A stretch of DNA of 64,000 nucleotides from Saitoella complicata NRRL Y-17804 (taxonomy: Eukaryota > Ascomycota > Saitoellomycetes > Saitoellales > Saitoellaceae): the NCBI RefSeq assembly GCF_001661265.1, contig NW_017566992.1, forward strand, positions 465,514 to 529,513. The letters run 5' to 3'. Shown one piece after another: positions 11,519-21,592 of the stretch. A program made the translations under genes and the position numbers. A model generated the notes under the pieces. That model was not told where the DNA came from and did not search any database. It saw nothing but the letters and a program-made list of their open reading frames with translations. Each line of letters begins with the position of its first letter. Position 1 is the first letter of the stretch.

Positions 11519-13624
11519 CTACATAACAATGCAATTCTTTCCCATTTTGAACTTGCTGCCGCGACGTCCTCCACCACTACCGGTAATACTGTCGACGTCG
11601 GCGTCCTGATTCGAGTCCACCCTCGCCACCATCGGCGAATTCGAATCAGCACTGGCAATAGATCCCGTCTCCGCCTTTGCATTCCCATACGCATCATTGA
11701 CGCACGCCTCTTCAGGCATCGTGATACCCAATCCCATACCCATCATCGCCGGCAAACTATCTGTGGAGATAATGGAGATCCCATCAATCTCGCCCGTCAA
11801 GACCTGCGTCTCCTTTCTCGGCGACGGTGGCTCACTGTTGAGAGCTGAGACTTGAGCAGTCGCTGGACTACTACCGTAAGCCGAGTCGGTTGGGGAGCGA
11901 AGCTCGACGACGGTAGAAATGATATCGTCGCCATCCTTCTTCTCGACCTCATCCGTACCAGCTTCAGATACGGCGCTGCTGTCAGAAGCAGCTGCGCTCC
12001 TCGCTCCTCCCCAGGCGATCTTAGTGAAGGTGAACGTCGTGTAAACATCAATCACAAGCTGATAAAACTGCCCAAACAACAGGAAGAAAGGCCAGATAAA
12101 CGGAACCTTATAATGCTTGATTCGGATCGAGATAATCGTAATCCCAATCCACCCGATAGCATAAGGCACAAACGTCGCGGGAATGGTCTTCGGAATTGAA
12201 GATGACGGCATGACAAAGTACGCGTAGATACACCCGAACGCCATGAGACCTTGCGAGATAATCGATGACCTCCATCCGAAGATCATCAACTTCACCGCCA
12301 ACAACAGCGGCATCTTCCTCCACATGCCAGGGTTGATCAGCATATACGACTCATTCGAAATTGCACCCAACAACCACCGACGCCGTTGACGAACAAGAGA
12401 CTGTAACGTCGCACAAGGCTCCGTCTTTGCCCTCGCAGCCGGTGCGAACCCAATCGATCTCACCGGATAATACTGCTGAATCAAATGCGTCAAGTATCGA
12501 TCCTCACCGAGCACCCGACGATGCGCATCAATCAAGTTCGTCTCCTCCCTCCCCCCAAAGTAAATCGGCCCCAACCTTTGCAAGACCTCGTACTTGAGAA
12601 AGGTCATTGCTCCCGGAAGACAGTTTACATCGCCAAGCATGACTTCCAATGTACGACAGATCTCCCCGACAACGTACTCAGTATCCTGCAACACCCTCAT
12701 CGGATTCCACCTCCCACTCCCGGACGAGATACAAGTCATATACCCTGCCAACGCAACCTTCGTGTTGCCCGACCTCGGAATCAACTCGCGGTTCATCGTA
12801 ACGACATAGTTATGAATGGCAGTTGAATAAACATCGTTGTCCGAATCACACAACATAAGACACATATCCTCCGGATCATGCATCGCATGAAGCGTCGAGA
12901 TATACCCCCAAGTCTTACCTTGCGTCTCGCGCTTCCCACCATGTGCCCAACGGTGAACATAGAACTGTTTGCCGCTGAACTGCAAGTCGGTATGCTTCAG
13001 ATAGTCATCCCTCTTCTCCTGTCGAGCACCAAGGGCATCCATCACGATCTCAAACTCCTGTGTAATCGACTCCTCATCAAATGCGATATGAAACTCAATC
13101 ATATCTTCGGGATAGTCGATGGCCGCCAAACTCCGAATCAACCCTCTGAGAAGTTTCTCAGACTCGCGGTAGACAGGAACGACAACTATCACTTTGTACC
13201 ACTTGAACTTCTCCGGATCCCCAATTTCCAACTTCTTCGACCCCAACCCATACCTCCACCAATAGTACATCGTCAACGTCGGCGGAATACTCAACACCGC
13301 AATCGCCCAAACGACCAAAATCCAAAGCGTAACCTCAAACACGATACTCGCATGGTGTTCCCTGCCATTCGAAAATAACGGGTTGTACTGAAGATACGTC
13401 GGAATGAACATAGACCGAATAACGATAAACATCCCCAACATCACGAAACCCAAAATCCGCGACGACCCAGGCTCCGGATAACGAATGGCGAGGATCATCT
13501 CATAACCGTACGTCGCAAGGAAAACCGCAAACTCCGCAAGCGACAACACGATCACCACACCCAAGATCAACTTCGCCGTATGCGAGTCGAGGTTGTGCCG
13601 ATACTCTGACTGTGCCTCTGCCAT
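11519..13624 (-). CDS. chitin synthase-like GT2 membrane protein with CaaX tail
   Basis: Processive family-2 glycosyltransferase, probably polymerising GlcNAc at the plasma membrane. The first ATG (MAEAQSEY, 13624) gives 701 aa in one exon. Membrane segments lie at about 18-40, 57-80 and 95-120. A cytosolic GT2 domain follows, with VVVPVYRESE, CDSDND (near residue 260), GEDRYLT and QRRRW, the hallmark set of chitin synthases. Two or more membrane helices follow, then a long acidic, Ser-rich tail of about 140 residues. The protein is shorter than typical class IV-VII chitin synthases and has no myosin or cytochrome-b5 part; I cannot assign a class. It ends in KNCIVM, a textbook CaaX box favouring farnesylation. 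Hyaluronan-synthase-like GT2 enzymes are the main alternative. Confidence 0.8.
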   Translation of the reverse strand: MAEAQSEYRHNLDSHTAKLILGVVIVLSLAEFAVFLATYGYEMILAIRYPEPGSSRILGFVMLGMFIVIRSMFIPTYLQYNPLFSNGREHHASIVFEVTLWILVVWAIAVLSIPPTLTMYYWWRYGLGSKKLEIGDPEKFKWYKVIVVVPVYRESEKLLRGLIRSLAAIDYPEDMIEFHIAFDEESITQEFEIVMDALGARQEKRDDYLKHTDLQFSGKQFYVHRWAHGGKRETQGKTWGYISTLHAMHDPEDMCLMLCDSDNDVYSTAIHNYVVTMNRELIPRSGNTKVALAGYMTCISSGSGRWNPMRVLQDTEYVVGEICRTLEVMLGDVNCLPGAMTFLKYEVLQRLGPIYFGGREETNLIDAHRRVLGEDRYLTHLIQQYYPVRSIGFAPAARAKTEPCATLQSLVRQRRRWLLGAISNESYMLINPGMWRKMPLLLAVKLMIFGWRSSIISQGLMAFGCIYAYFVMPSSSIPKTIPATFVPYAIGWIGITIISIRIKHYKVPFIWPFFLLFGQFYQLVIDVYTTFTFTKIAWGGARSAAASDSSAVSEAGTDEVEKKDGDDIISTVVELRSPTDSAYGSSPATAQVSALNSEPPSPRKETQVLTGEIDGISIISTDSLPAMMGMGLGITMPEEACVNDAYGNAKAETGSIASADSNSPMVARVDSNQDADVDSITGSGGGRRGSKFKMGKNCIVM

Positions 13625-14230
13625 CGTTGCTTTCGTATCGAGAAGATGCTGAACATCTCGAAAAGAGAAGCAAGCGAACACTTCATATACTGAAGCGAAC
13701 GAGAGGCGAATTCAACACCAACATCCTCGAGAATAAGGACTCGAAGTCATCTATTGCACGCGGATCCTCGTAAAGTGCGGCTCAAGGACCTCTTGGCCGT
13801 AGCACCTCGGCGAGGGCGATGGTCAAAGTGTTCAAACCGGAATAACTGGGACGGCATATCTCCTCCTTTACCGCATTGCCCGGAACACTAAGGAAGGCTC
13901 ATTGTAGCATAGGATGCCTCCCGTCTCTTTGCCTTAACCTTCGTTGCCGCGTACAACATTAAGAGTTTTCAAGGAACCCACGTCCCCCACTCTCAGATCT
14001 ACCGTGCCCCATAATCACACACATACCCTCCAACACGAACTTTGAATACACCTTGAACCCCGCATCCCCATGGAGGTCCATAATTATTGGACCCGATGAC
14101 ACCAACCTCGAGAACCCGCCTTGTCCATCGCAATCGCGATGCCAAGTAAGAGTAAGAGCTTCAAGGTAACATCGAACTTTCCCCGATCGATACTCGACCC
14201 GAGACATTCCCTTAACATTCGGATGACGCC
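13625..14230. other. chitin synthase promoter side, no gene seen
   Basis: About 600 bp upstream of the chitin synthase-like start. ORFs here are short and carry no recognisable motif. The minus-strand frame at 13959-14273 shows a few dozen sensible residues but overlaps the phosphotransferase-like remnant in another frame. I assign nothing. Confidence 0.5.
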
Positions 14231-14440
14231 TCACACCATCAACGGATGCCCCTCCCGCGGGTGAATCTTGCACATCACACGTGCAAGGTTTCGACTCTCC
14301 TCATCCGCAATTGCTCCCTCTCGGAAACGACGATATAGCCGGTCCCGAAGATCAAACCTCGTATCGATTCCACGCGCGAAACTCGAAGTATAATCCCAGT
14401 CAATCAGTGCGACAAGCTGATCTGATTCTGATCTGTTGTC
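14231..14440 (-). pseudogene. possible remnant of an aminoglycoside-phosphotransferase-like gene
   Basis: A minus-strand stretch of about 70 codons begins after a good acceptor site (TTGTCTTGCAG) and reads VALIDWDYTSSFARGID. This resembles the [IL]IDW[ED] metal-binding segment (DFG equivalent) of the APH/choline-kinase-like family, which is very expanded in fungi. Upstream on the same strand (about 14740-14500) another open stretch exists, but I cannot find the HxDxxxxN catalytic loop, and no start codon or full domain can be assembled. Most likely a decayed gene fragment; it could be chance. Confidence 0.22.
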
Positions 14441-15334
14441 CTGCAAGACAAGCGCCGGGGATCGAACATACCAAAGGTGCACGAGTCCTCATCCTCCATC
14501 CATCATCTAATGCAGCCAGACGTGCCGCACGGACTCTCGGCACAGCTTCCCATCTCGCAAACAAGACGGGAAATCGGCTTCATACTCGCCGAGCCGCCCT
14601 TCGTATTGCCAAGAGATGCTCCAAAATAGGTGGTCGTCGTCGTCTGCCCCACACGGCCCGACAGGCAGAGACACAGCCACGCCGCTCCCTAGCCGCGAGA
14701 CAGCATCTCCAATTCCAATCTCACAACGAACCTCATTTTTAATCTGTATCTGTCAAATGTTTGAGATCTCGTCTCATCTGCACTGCTCGGGTTTCTCTTC
14801 AACCAATTGACACTGCGGCTGCTCAGGCGACGGCCCGCGGGGTAAGTAATGGTCATTTCATCGAGTAGCCCGAGCTCCTCATTCTTATCCTTAAAGCTTG
14901 TGTGAGGTCTTCCATCACCACTCTAGCAGTCACGTTTCAAGACCTGCGACAAGGTGATACCCGTCCTGGAACAGTGAACGGGAAGCTCTCTAACCTGCGA
15001 GTCTCACCGAAAGACAAGGAGACAAACCGCCATCTTACTCCAACCTTAGAAAGTCTTAAATTTGCAGTGGCGATCCCATAACTGAGGAGAACGGGATACT
15101 TCATCGCCGGTTGCACACGTCTTACGGTGCAATCTTGAGTCTCCAGTGCAAGGGAGAGTGTTGAGTATTCTTGCATGGCGAGGTATTAGATCATTACTAC
15201 ACCGTTCTTGCCACGTTCAGTCCATTCCCTTCTGACCAGCTTGGGAATCAAGGATATCTTGGCTGCAAAGGTTGTCGATATCCGTGTGTTAGGACAAGCC
15301 TACCATTCGTCCACATCTCACAAAACCCCCCGCA
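14441..15334. other. intergenic, promoter of the GH18-like gene
   Basis: About 900 bp. Apart from the weak open stretch at about 14500-14740 I see no gene. The last 200 bp before the ATG at 15335 are pyrimidine-rich on the plus strand, as in many fungal promoters. Confidence 0.5.
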
Positions 15335-16333
15335 ATGCCTCCCAACCATCTCGAAACCCATGCCTTCATCTACCCCGGCCGCCCCTGCACCTCCCCCGAA
15401 TCCACCTACACCTCTCACTCCATCTCCATCCTCCACCTCGAATACTTCAAACTCCTCCCCACCGGCCGCCTCCAACTCCTCACCTACGACCCCCACAACC
15501 ATAGCGATACCCAAAACGCATTTGACCCCTCTCACCACCCTCACGCTCAACAAGGAATCTTGGTGACCGTTTCGGCGGGATACGACGCGATCACCACCCT
15601 CTTCGATAATATGAACGGGGAATACTGGGGTTGCATCAACACCCTCACAACCTTCGTCACCACCCACTCGAGCTCCATCCTCGGCATCGACCTCGATTTC
15701 GAAATATACCCCGCCTGGCCCCGCGAACTCTTCACCTCCTTCGTAGGGTTCTGCACAGACCTCGGCCACCACCTCCACGCACACAAAAAGCTCCTATCGA
15801 TCTGCGCCCCATCATGGGGTGGCCCGCCCTTCCACCCCTCACCCCGGAACTTTGATTTGAGCGTATTGGGAGCGTTGGAGTGTGTCGATATGCTCGTTTT
15901 AATGACCTACGACGCACAAGACCTCACATCCCTCACCCCCGAGAACGGTGAACCAACCCCGGTGACGCCCAGGAGTTGGTTGAGGGGTTTTGTGGGGTAT
16001 GCTTTGACACAACTCCCACCGCACAAAATCCTTGTCGGGATTCCGTCGTATGGATACCATCGTAAGGGTGATAAGACGCGGCTTCTCACGCGTGATCAGA
16101 TACTTGAGATTGCGCCGGGGGTGGTGGAGGAGAGTGTACGTGAGCTGGATGGGATGGAACTCGTGCTTCGTATGAATAAGCACCAAAAGTGGAGATTTGG
16201 GCGGGGAGCGGATGAGGCGATTGTGATGAACGATGAGCGTAGTGTGAGGGCGAAGGTTGATGCGTTGGTTGGGCTTCCGGTGCGAGGTATTGCTGTGTGG
16301 CATCTCGGTGGTGGGAATCCGTGGATCGAATGA
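15335..16333 (+). CDS. GH18-like glycoside hydrolase family protein
   Basis: Single exon, 332 aa. The family motif DxxDxDxE appears as LGIDLDFEIYP, with the expected catalytic acid at Glu123 and the preceding Asp residues at 119 and 121. Other barrel strands are visible: VTVSAGY (strand 3), LVLMTYD (strand 6), LVGIPSYGY (strand 7) and GIAVWHLGGG (strand 8). The fold therefore looks complete, although the N-terminus is short and lacks a signal peptide, so the protein is probably cytosolic. Chitin is the default substrate of the family, but substrate-poor GH18 members and endo-beta-N-acetylglucosaminidases exist, so the substrate is open. The gene is convergent with the SPT small-subunit gene. 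Confidence 0.75.
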   Translation: MPPNHLETHAFIYPGRPCTSPESTYTSHSISILHLEYFKLLPTGRLQLLTYDPHNHSDTQNAFDPSHHPHAQQGILVTVSAGYDAITTLFDNMNGEYWGCINTLTTFVTTHSSSILGIDLDFEIYPAWPRELFTSFVGFCTDLGHHLHAHKKLLSICAPSWGGPPFHPSPRNFDLSVLGALECVDMLVLMTYDAQDLTSLTPENGEPTPVTPRSWLRGFVGYALTQLPPHKILVGIPSYGYHRKGDKTRLLTRDQILEIAPGVVEESVRELDGMELVLRMNKHQKWRFGRGADEAIVMNDERSVRAKVDALVGLPVRGIAVWHLGGGNPWIE

Positions 16334-16750
16334 GCCGACGACGACGCTGAAAGGGTGAAGGAAGGAGGAGGACGACTGTATAACAATACCATCTATAACC
16401 ACCTAAAGGATACCATTCACCGGATACTTCTATACTAAGAGAAAGGAAAAGAATCCCAGGCTGAATGCAAAACGCTGAATAACAAGTTACAAACCCAATC
16501 AATCCAAAACAGCCCACGCAGTAAAAGGATCGCCATGTGTTGGCAGTTGCAGATGTTGCCGTTGTCGTGAGTGGTACAGCATACAATGCTCGGCTCGACC
16601 AAAATCAAGATGAGAACCTCCTCCATTACCCTTCTATCCTTTCCTTCCTCCGAATTTATCGCGTGTTGTAGTCGTTATCATTTCCTCCCCATTCGTCGTT
16701 TTCGTGTATCGTACAATCCCAAACTTCGTGTGAAATCGTCTTCAGACTCC
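16334..16750. other. intergenic between convergent genes
   Basis: 417 bp between the stop codons of the GH18-like gene and the SPT small-subunit gene. It holds only short ORFs and AT-rich 3' flank; nothing else seen. Confidence 0.6.
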
Positions 16751-17185
16751 CTACTTCATCAACGCGAGCAAAAGCCGGCCGTTCTTATACAAGCTTAACG
16801 CAAGCTTCCAGCATCCGAAACCGAGCATGACGATAATCAATCCAATCAGGACATCTACACCAGGAATTAGTACCCGCGGATTCATTCAGCATATACCTCA
16901 CCCCTCTCCTCTCCTCCCCTCATCTTCCCCTACCCGCAATCGCGGAAAAGAACGAGAAGAGAGACGAGAAGGAGTGGAAAGAGACAGAGACGACTTACTA
17001 GCAACGATCTTCTCAACCGAATCCAACACATATAACCCCAACATGACATTCCACCGATACACGGCGCGATCAACACCTTTTTGCAGCCTGCTTATGGGTT
17101 TTGGTTTTGCGGTGCTTAGCGTTTGGGCGTCGGAGATGTAGCTGTATGGGGAGGAGGGGGAGCTGGGGGAGAGCGTGGTGGGCAT
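16751..17185 (-). CDS. small subunit of serine palmitoyltransferase (ssSPT-like)
   Basis: Small ER-membrane activator of serine palmitoyltransferase, the first enzyme of sphingolipid synthesis. Exons 17185-16999 and 16854-16751 (minus strand), intron 16855-16998 (GTAAGT...GTGTAG, 144 nt), 96 aa. About 35 residues of Ser/Pro/Thr-rich N-terminus lead into YRWNVMLGLYVLDSVEKIV, then NVLIGLIIVMLGFGCWKL. This repeats the ssSPT pattern YYQYLLVTALYMLEPWERTVFN plus hydrophobic helix: aromatic start, L-Y-x-L-[DE] turn, E-[RK]-x-V, N, then a transmembrane run. The identification rests on this pattern; no other family I know fits. Such short two-exon genes are easily missed. The frame is open upstream of the chosen ATG, so an earlier in-frame start cannot be excluded. 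Confidence 0.72.
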
Positions 17186-19536
17186 TGTTGTGATTTGGGG
17201 GTGTATGCGGTTTTTTTGTTGTTGTTTGCCAGCAAGAGGGGCAGTCGAGGACGGGTGAGGAGCGAGATATTGGAATATATGTGGGGGTTGTGTAGCAATT
17301 AGCAACGGTGTGCGTTTTGTTGACTGCACGAGCACAGTTGGGGTTAGCATACGCTTCCAAGGCGTCAATTGAGGCATTGACATTGACTGACCTTCCGAGG
17401 AGAACGACCAAGAAGTCTCTGTGTGTTGCGGGTTGTATGCGTGACGAATACTTTCTGACACCAACCATTGTCAGCTTTCATCCCCTCCTCCTTCATCCTC
17501 AGTCACATTCACCTTTCGCAATAGCCTATGATCTATGACCCCTATGACCTAGGGTGTTTAGGCCCCCCTCCCTCCATATCATAGAAGAGACGAGAACCTG
17601 TGCGGCGGCGGGCATGGCGGCTACATAAGTACATATGGCGAATGTCAGGATGACGTCTAACAAACGGAGTTCGAGACTCAGAGTATCTAGAACAGATAGA
17701 AGCTTTGAGGAAGCATCCACGACACAGTCTTCACATTATCCATATTTACGCCCGGATTGAGCTGGTTTCCCACGCTTATTCCCACGAGTACCTGGGCACC
17801 TCACTCATGGCGCTTGAACGACTTCACGAATGACAGACCATAGCGATAGAGATATCGACATTTGTCCACTATAACAACGCGCACGATCCGCAACAGAAGG
17901 TCTAATCATCACCCTCCATTTTACTTATGCACGAGCATGCGCCTGCACGTCATACATCCACGTGGCGTCCTCCCATCCATCCAACTTTGACGCGTAGCTT
18001 TGCCCTCTGTCAAAATTATTGCTATGACGATCTCCCTCTCATTTCTACCCGTACAAGTTCCAGAACCTGCCCTACCCGCGAGCGAGCGAGGCTCGTCATT
18101 TGGATTTGAGTTGCGCCATATGATCTAATCTTCACGCACGGAAACGTGCGTGCGGATGTGGATGTAACGCGTACTCCGCTCGAGCTCTTTCCCCGCCTTT
18201 TCCGCAGCGTGGGCCTTACTTGGGGTTCTAGGGTGATTCACGGTGATGTTTGGTCGGGGTACAGTATTGATGAGAAGTTAGACTGACTGTGAAGGTCGGG
18301 AGGTTCGACATCATAACGACGGAGCAGGAGGAGCTCGTCATACGTTTCCCATGAAGCTGGGCCTGGGATTTGCGGGCTCGGAAAGAGCTGGTTGCGTTCG
18401 AGTGAAATCTTTCTCGGTTGCGTGAACAGGATCGGATCAACCCCTGCCGCCGCGCAAATGATGACGTGGCTCGAGGGAGATAGGCTCAAGGCTCGAGCTT
18501 GTGTGAGTAGGGTTAACGTTACTACGGCCCGTTTATCTCGTCGTCGGCGGATGATAGGTGAGAGTTATTCTTTCAACGTTGTATGCATGTACGCAATGTC
18601 ACACTATCTATAATAACAGCACGTACGGTACGATGGGCGGTCCGGTGTGTTCATCTCTTCCTCGCAATTGCTCCTCGAGCTGTAAACAAACACGAACCTC
18701 GGAAATTGCCAGTCGTTCCACTCACCGATCCTAACTCTCCTTTCTTTTCCGGCCCTCGGATGACAGGAAAACCCCAACCCTCGTGCAATGTCGTGTAAGG
18801 GTAACAAATCCCGAGCACGAACCCTAATGCCCGCAATCACAAGGGACTGCAGATCGAGTTCAGCCCATGGCCCAAATATATCCGATCGGCTCTCATGTAA
18901 CATAGACTACAATTTCCCAGCGGAATTTGCGGCCAAGCAATTTCCCCAAATTTGAACGGAGCCACCTTCATTCCTGCAGTGCGCCTCAGCCGCATTGCCG
19001 TGCTTTCCGAACTGTTTTCACGTGACTGCACTCGTCAACCCTCTGTCCCTCCTCGTCTGTCCGTTTGAGCTCGGCAAGACAGCAGAAACAGGCTCACCAC
19101 AGCCTGGACTCGCACAGGCTCCATCGGGCTCTTCCCCGCGACGCTTGTACGCGTCGTGGCAAGAGAGTCACGCACGCCCTCATCATCTCCGCGCGCTACA
19201 GCTATCGGTGATAGACACGATTGGCACATGCAATTTCCCGTGAAGTACGCCTTTTGCCCCAAACACACCACACCCAGAGACTACGACAACGCTGTGCAAA
19301 ACAACAAGCAGCATACATCCCCGACAGGCAGAGCATATAGAACGAACAGAAGGACAAGGACCATACAGTGGTTCATGCACATATCTGTTACAGCGACCGA
19401 TATCACGATTGTTAGAGACGTTACTGAGAAAACACAACTCTCTTTTCCTGAGAAGCAGTTGGGATAATTGTCTCCATCGACACTACACCTTTTTTCAACT
19501 ATTACATCAACGTCAACGAACAGTTTCTCGGACAAG
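17186..19536. other. 2.35-kb region without a convincing gene
   Basis: ORFs on both strands are all under about 105 codons and give low-complexity or unrecognisable translations. The right end (about 19240-19536) is probably the promoter and leader of the next gene. I saw no tRNA, no long repeat and no transposon motif. Confidence 0.55.
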
Positions 19537-21252
19537 ATGACCACGCACGCACCGATGTACGCCCCCGGGCCCATGATGGCAACGACCTACCACCACCCCT
19601 CCGGCACCGGTCCCACACGAAACCCACCCCCCTTCGGTCCCTCCACCACCACCACCGCAACCACCACAACCACCCCTCCCCTCCTCGCCCCAACCGTCCC
19701 AACCCAAGCTCAAGCAACCTTCATCCCAGCAGTCACGGCCGGCCGCCACTTCCGTCGCACAACAGACTGCCCAACCCCCCGTCTCCTCATGCAACACGGT
19801 ATCCGTCTCCCGACACACACATCTTCCAACTCACTTTCTGCACAACTTTCCTTTTTGGGGTTGTCGAATAGCGCTACACAGTCTTTTACGCGGCTTCAGA
19901 GGGAGAGTGGGAGGGAGGGTCAGATGGACGAGCATGCGTTTGAGTTGACGTGGAGGGCGTTTGTCGCACTCAGGTCGGGAATGGTGGGGGAGAGGACACG
20001 GGGGTTGGGGGTTGGCGAGAGGGAGTTTTGGGCGATTGGGATGGAGGGGTATGGGTTGAATCAACGCACTATCCAACGCGTTCTCACGCCCTTCGAGCCG
20101 GAGATACTTGGGCTCACCACGCCCCTCGGTCTCGCGCATGGCATTCTTGCGTTGAGGTTGAGGGAGTTTTGGTGGTCGCTCACCGGTGCCCCGATTCCGA
20201 ATTCGAGTGTGTGGTTGGGGGTCGGGGTTGAGCAGGCGTATACGGATCGCCTCTATGCCCTCCCCGAACGCGACGAACACGGACCGCTTCCGGCGCTAGA
20301 ACGCACGAAACTCCAAAACAAACATTTCGTGGAACGCATGAAAGTCCGTGATCGCGTCATTAACAAAAATGGAGGCGAGGACATGGTACTCTACGCTCCT
20401 ACCACGTTGGCCGATTTACATACGTATTTTACGGCGAGTCCCCCGAGGGGTGGGGTTGGGAGTGTGGGGGCTTGTGGGGGGGATTTGACGAGTAGGATGG
20501 GAATGGTGACGTATCCTGACCTCGAGTTTGCGCGTCAGGAGCAGATGAGGTTGGGGAGGGTTACCAATACCCGCGTGTACCTCTTCGCCGTGGTGGTGGG
20601 GAAGGATAAATGGGAGGGATGGTGTAGGGATGGGTATGTCAAGGATACAGCAACACAGGGGATGGAGTGGAAGACGAGGGTTGGGAAAGCGAGGAGCGGG
20701 GGTAGGATGGGGAGTGAGTGTGTTGATGAGAAGATCCTTGTTGGTCCTGTCGCACGTGCACGGATTCCGTCGGCTGCTAAGGAGGCGTCAGATGATGAGG
20801 GGTATGGAGCCTCTACGTCGCTTTCTCGTGCTTCCCCTGAGAACGCGCAGGCTTTGGGATTGGATTTAACGGCCGTCAGCGCCCTGTTGGGAAGAAGTGG
20901 TGGTTCTGAGGGCGGTCAGGGGGTTACTGCGCCCGTTCCGAAGAGGCAGAATAGTATGGATTCGGGACTTGGCACGGGTGAGTGTACGCCGATGGTGAGG
21001 AGTCGTGCTGCGTCCCTTTTTGGGGTTGTGCCTACGCTCTCGACTATTGCGTCTTCCGCGCTCGTCGACATCACTGAAGGGAAGAAAGATGAGCAAAAGG
21101 GGGATGGGGAGGAGGGAGTGGAGTATCATCCCTTGGTCTCCGTCGAGGAGGATGGTGGTGAGAGAGTTGTGGAGCAGGTTGTGTTTGTGGGGGGCAGGGG
21201 GGGTGGGTTGGAGGGGGTTTGGAGGGAGGGGGGTGGGGTTGTTATTGAATAG
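19537..21252 (+). CDS. protein of unknown function, 571 aa
   Basis: Not recognised. Single exon; the ATG (MTTHAPMY) is the first in frame. Residues 1-80 are low complexity, with Thr/Pro runs. A central block of about residues 90-300 looks folded (AFELTWRAFVALRSGM, GEREFWAIGMEGYGLNQ, LRLREFWWSL). A Gly/Arg-rich stretch follows, then a Ser-rich part with possible phosphorylation or degradation sequences (RRQ-like basic sites, DSGLGTGE) and an acidic, glycine-rich C-terminus. There is no signal peptide or membrane segment. The architecture, a structured core between disordered arms, suits a regulatory or scaffold protein (inference only). Confidence 0.7.
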   Translation: MTTHAPMYAPGPMMATTYHHPSGTGPTRNPPPFGPSTTTTATTTTTPPLLAPTVPTQAQATFIPAVTAGRHFRRTTDCPTPRLLMQHGIRLPTHTSSNSLSAQLSFLGLSNSATQSFTRLQRESGREGQMDEHAFELTWRAFVALRSGMVGERTRGLGVGEREFWAIGMEGYGLNQRTIQRVLTPFEPEILGLTTPLGLAHGILALRLREFWWSLTGAPIPNSSVWLGVGVEQAYTDRLYALPERDEHGPLPALERTKLQNKHFVERMKVRDRVINKNGGEDMVLYAPTTLADLHTYFTASPPRGGVGSVGACGGDLTSRMGMVTYPDLEFARQEQMRLGRVTNTRVYLFAVVVGKDKWEGWCRDGYVKDTATQGMEWKTRVGKARSGGRMGSECVDEKILVGPVARARIPSAAKEASDDEGYGASTSLSRASPENAQALGLDLTAVSALLGRSGGSEGGQGVTAPVPKRQNSMDSGLGTGECTPMVRSRAASLFGVVPTLSTIASSALVDITEGKKDEQKGDGEEGVEYHPLVSVEEDGGERVVEQVVFVGGRGGGLEGVWREGGGVVIE

Positions 21253-21592
21253 AGGTATAGATGCGTGAGTGCAAGTGCATGGTTAGAGATAGATGATGGA
21301 TTTGCGCTGGGAGCATTTGCATCGATTGCTGGGTTACAACTGGCCATGGGTTTCTTTGGTATTGCTATAGACTTGTTTTTTTCGTGTACCCAAAGTAATT
21401 TCGACAAATAAGGATGCCGAAGCGAGGCGAACCTCGGATTTGTGTGGCTCAGTCGATCGAGCGGGTCCATGCATGTGCGGCATTTCAGCGAGCGTACGGC
21501 CATGGGAAAGCTGTGTGGCTGTGCTCTCCATATAAACCACCAGCTGGGCATCATGGATCTCCTTCCTCCTTTGATCCATCGCCATCGCCAGC
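21253..21592. promoter_or_regulatory. promoter region of the chromate transporter gene
   Basis: 340 bp between two plus-strand genes. It includes the 3' end of the upstream unit and the leader of the CHR gene. No specific site was assigned. Confidence 0.4.
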
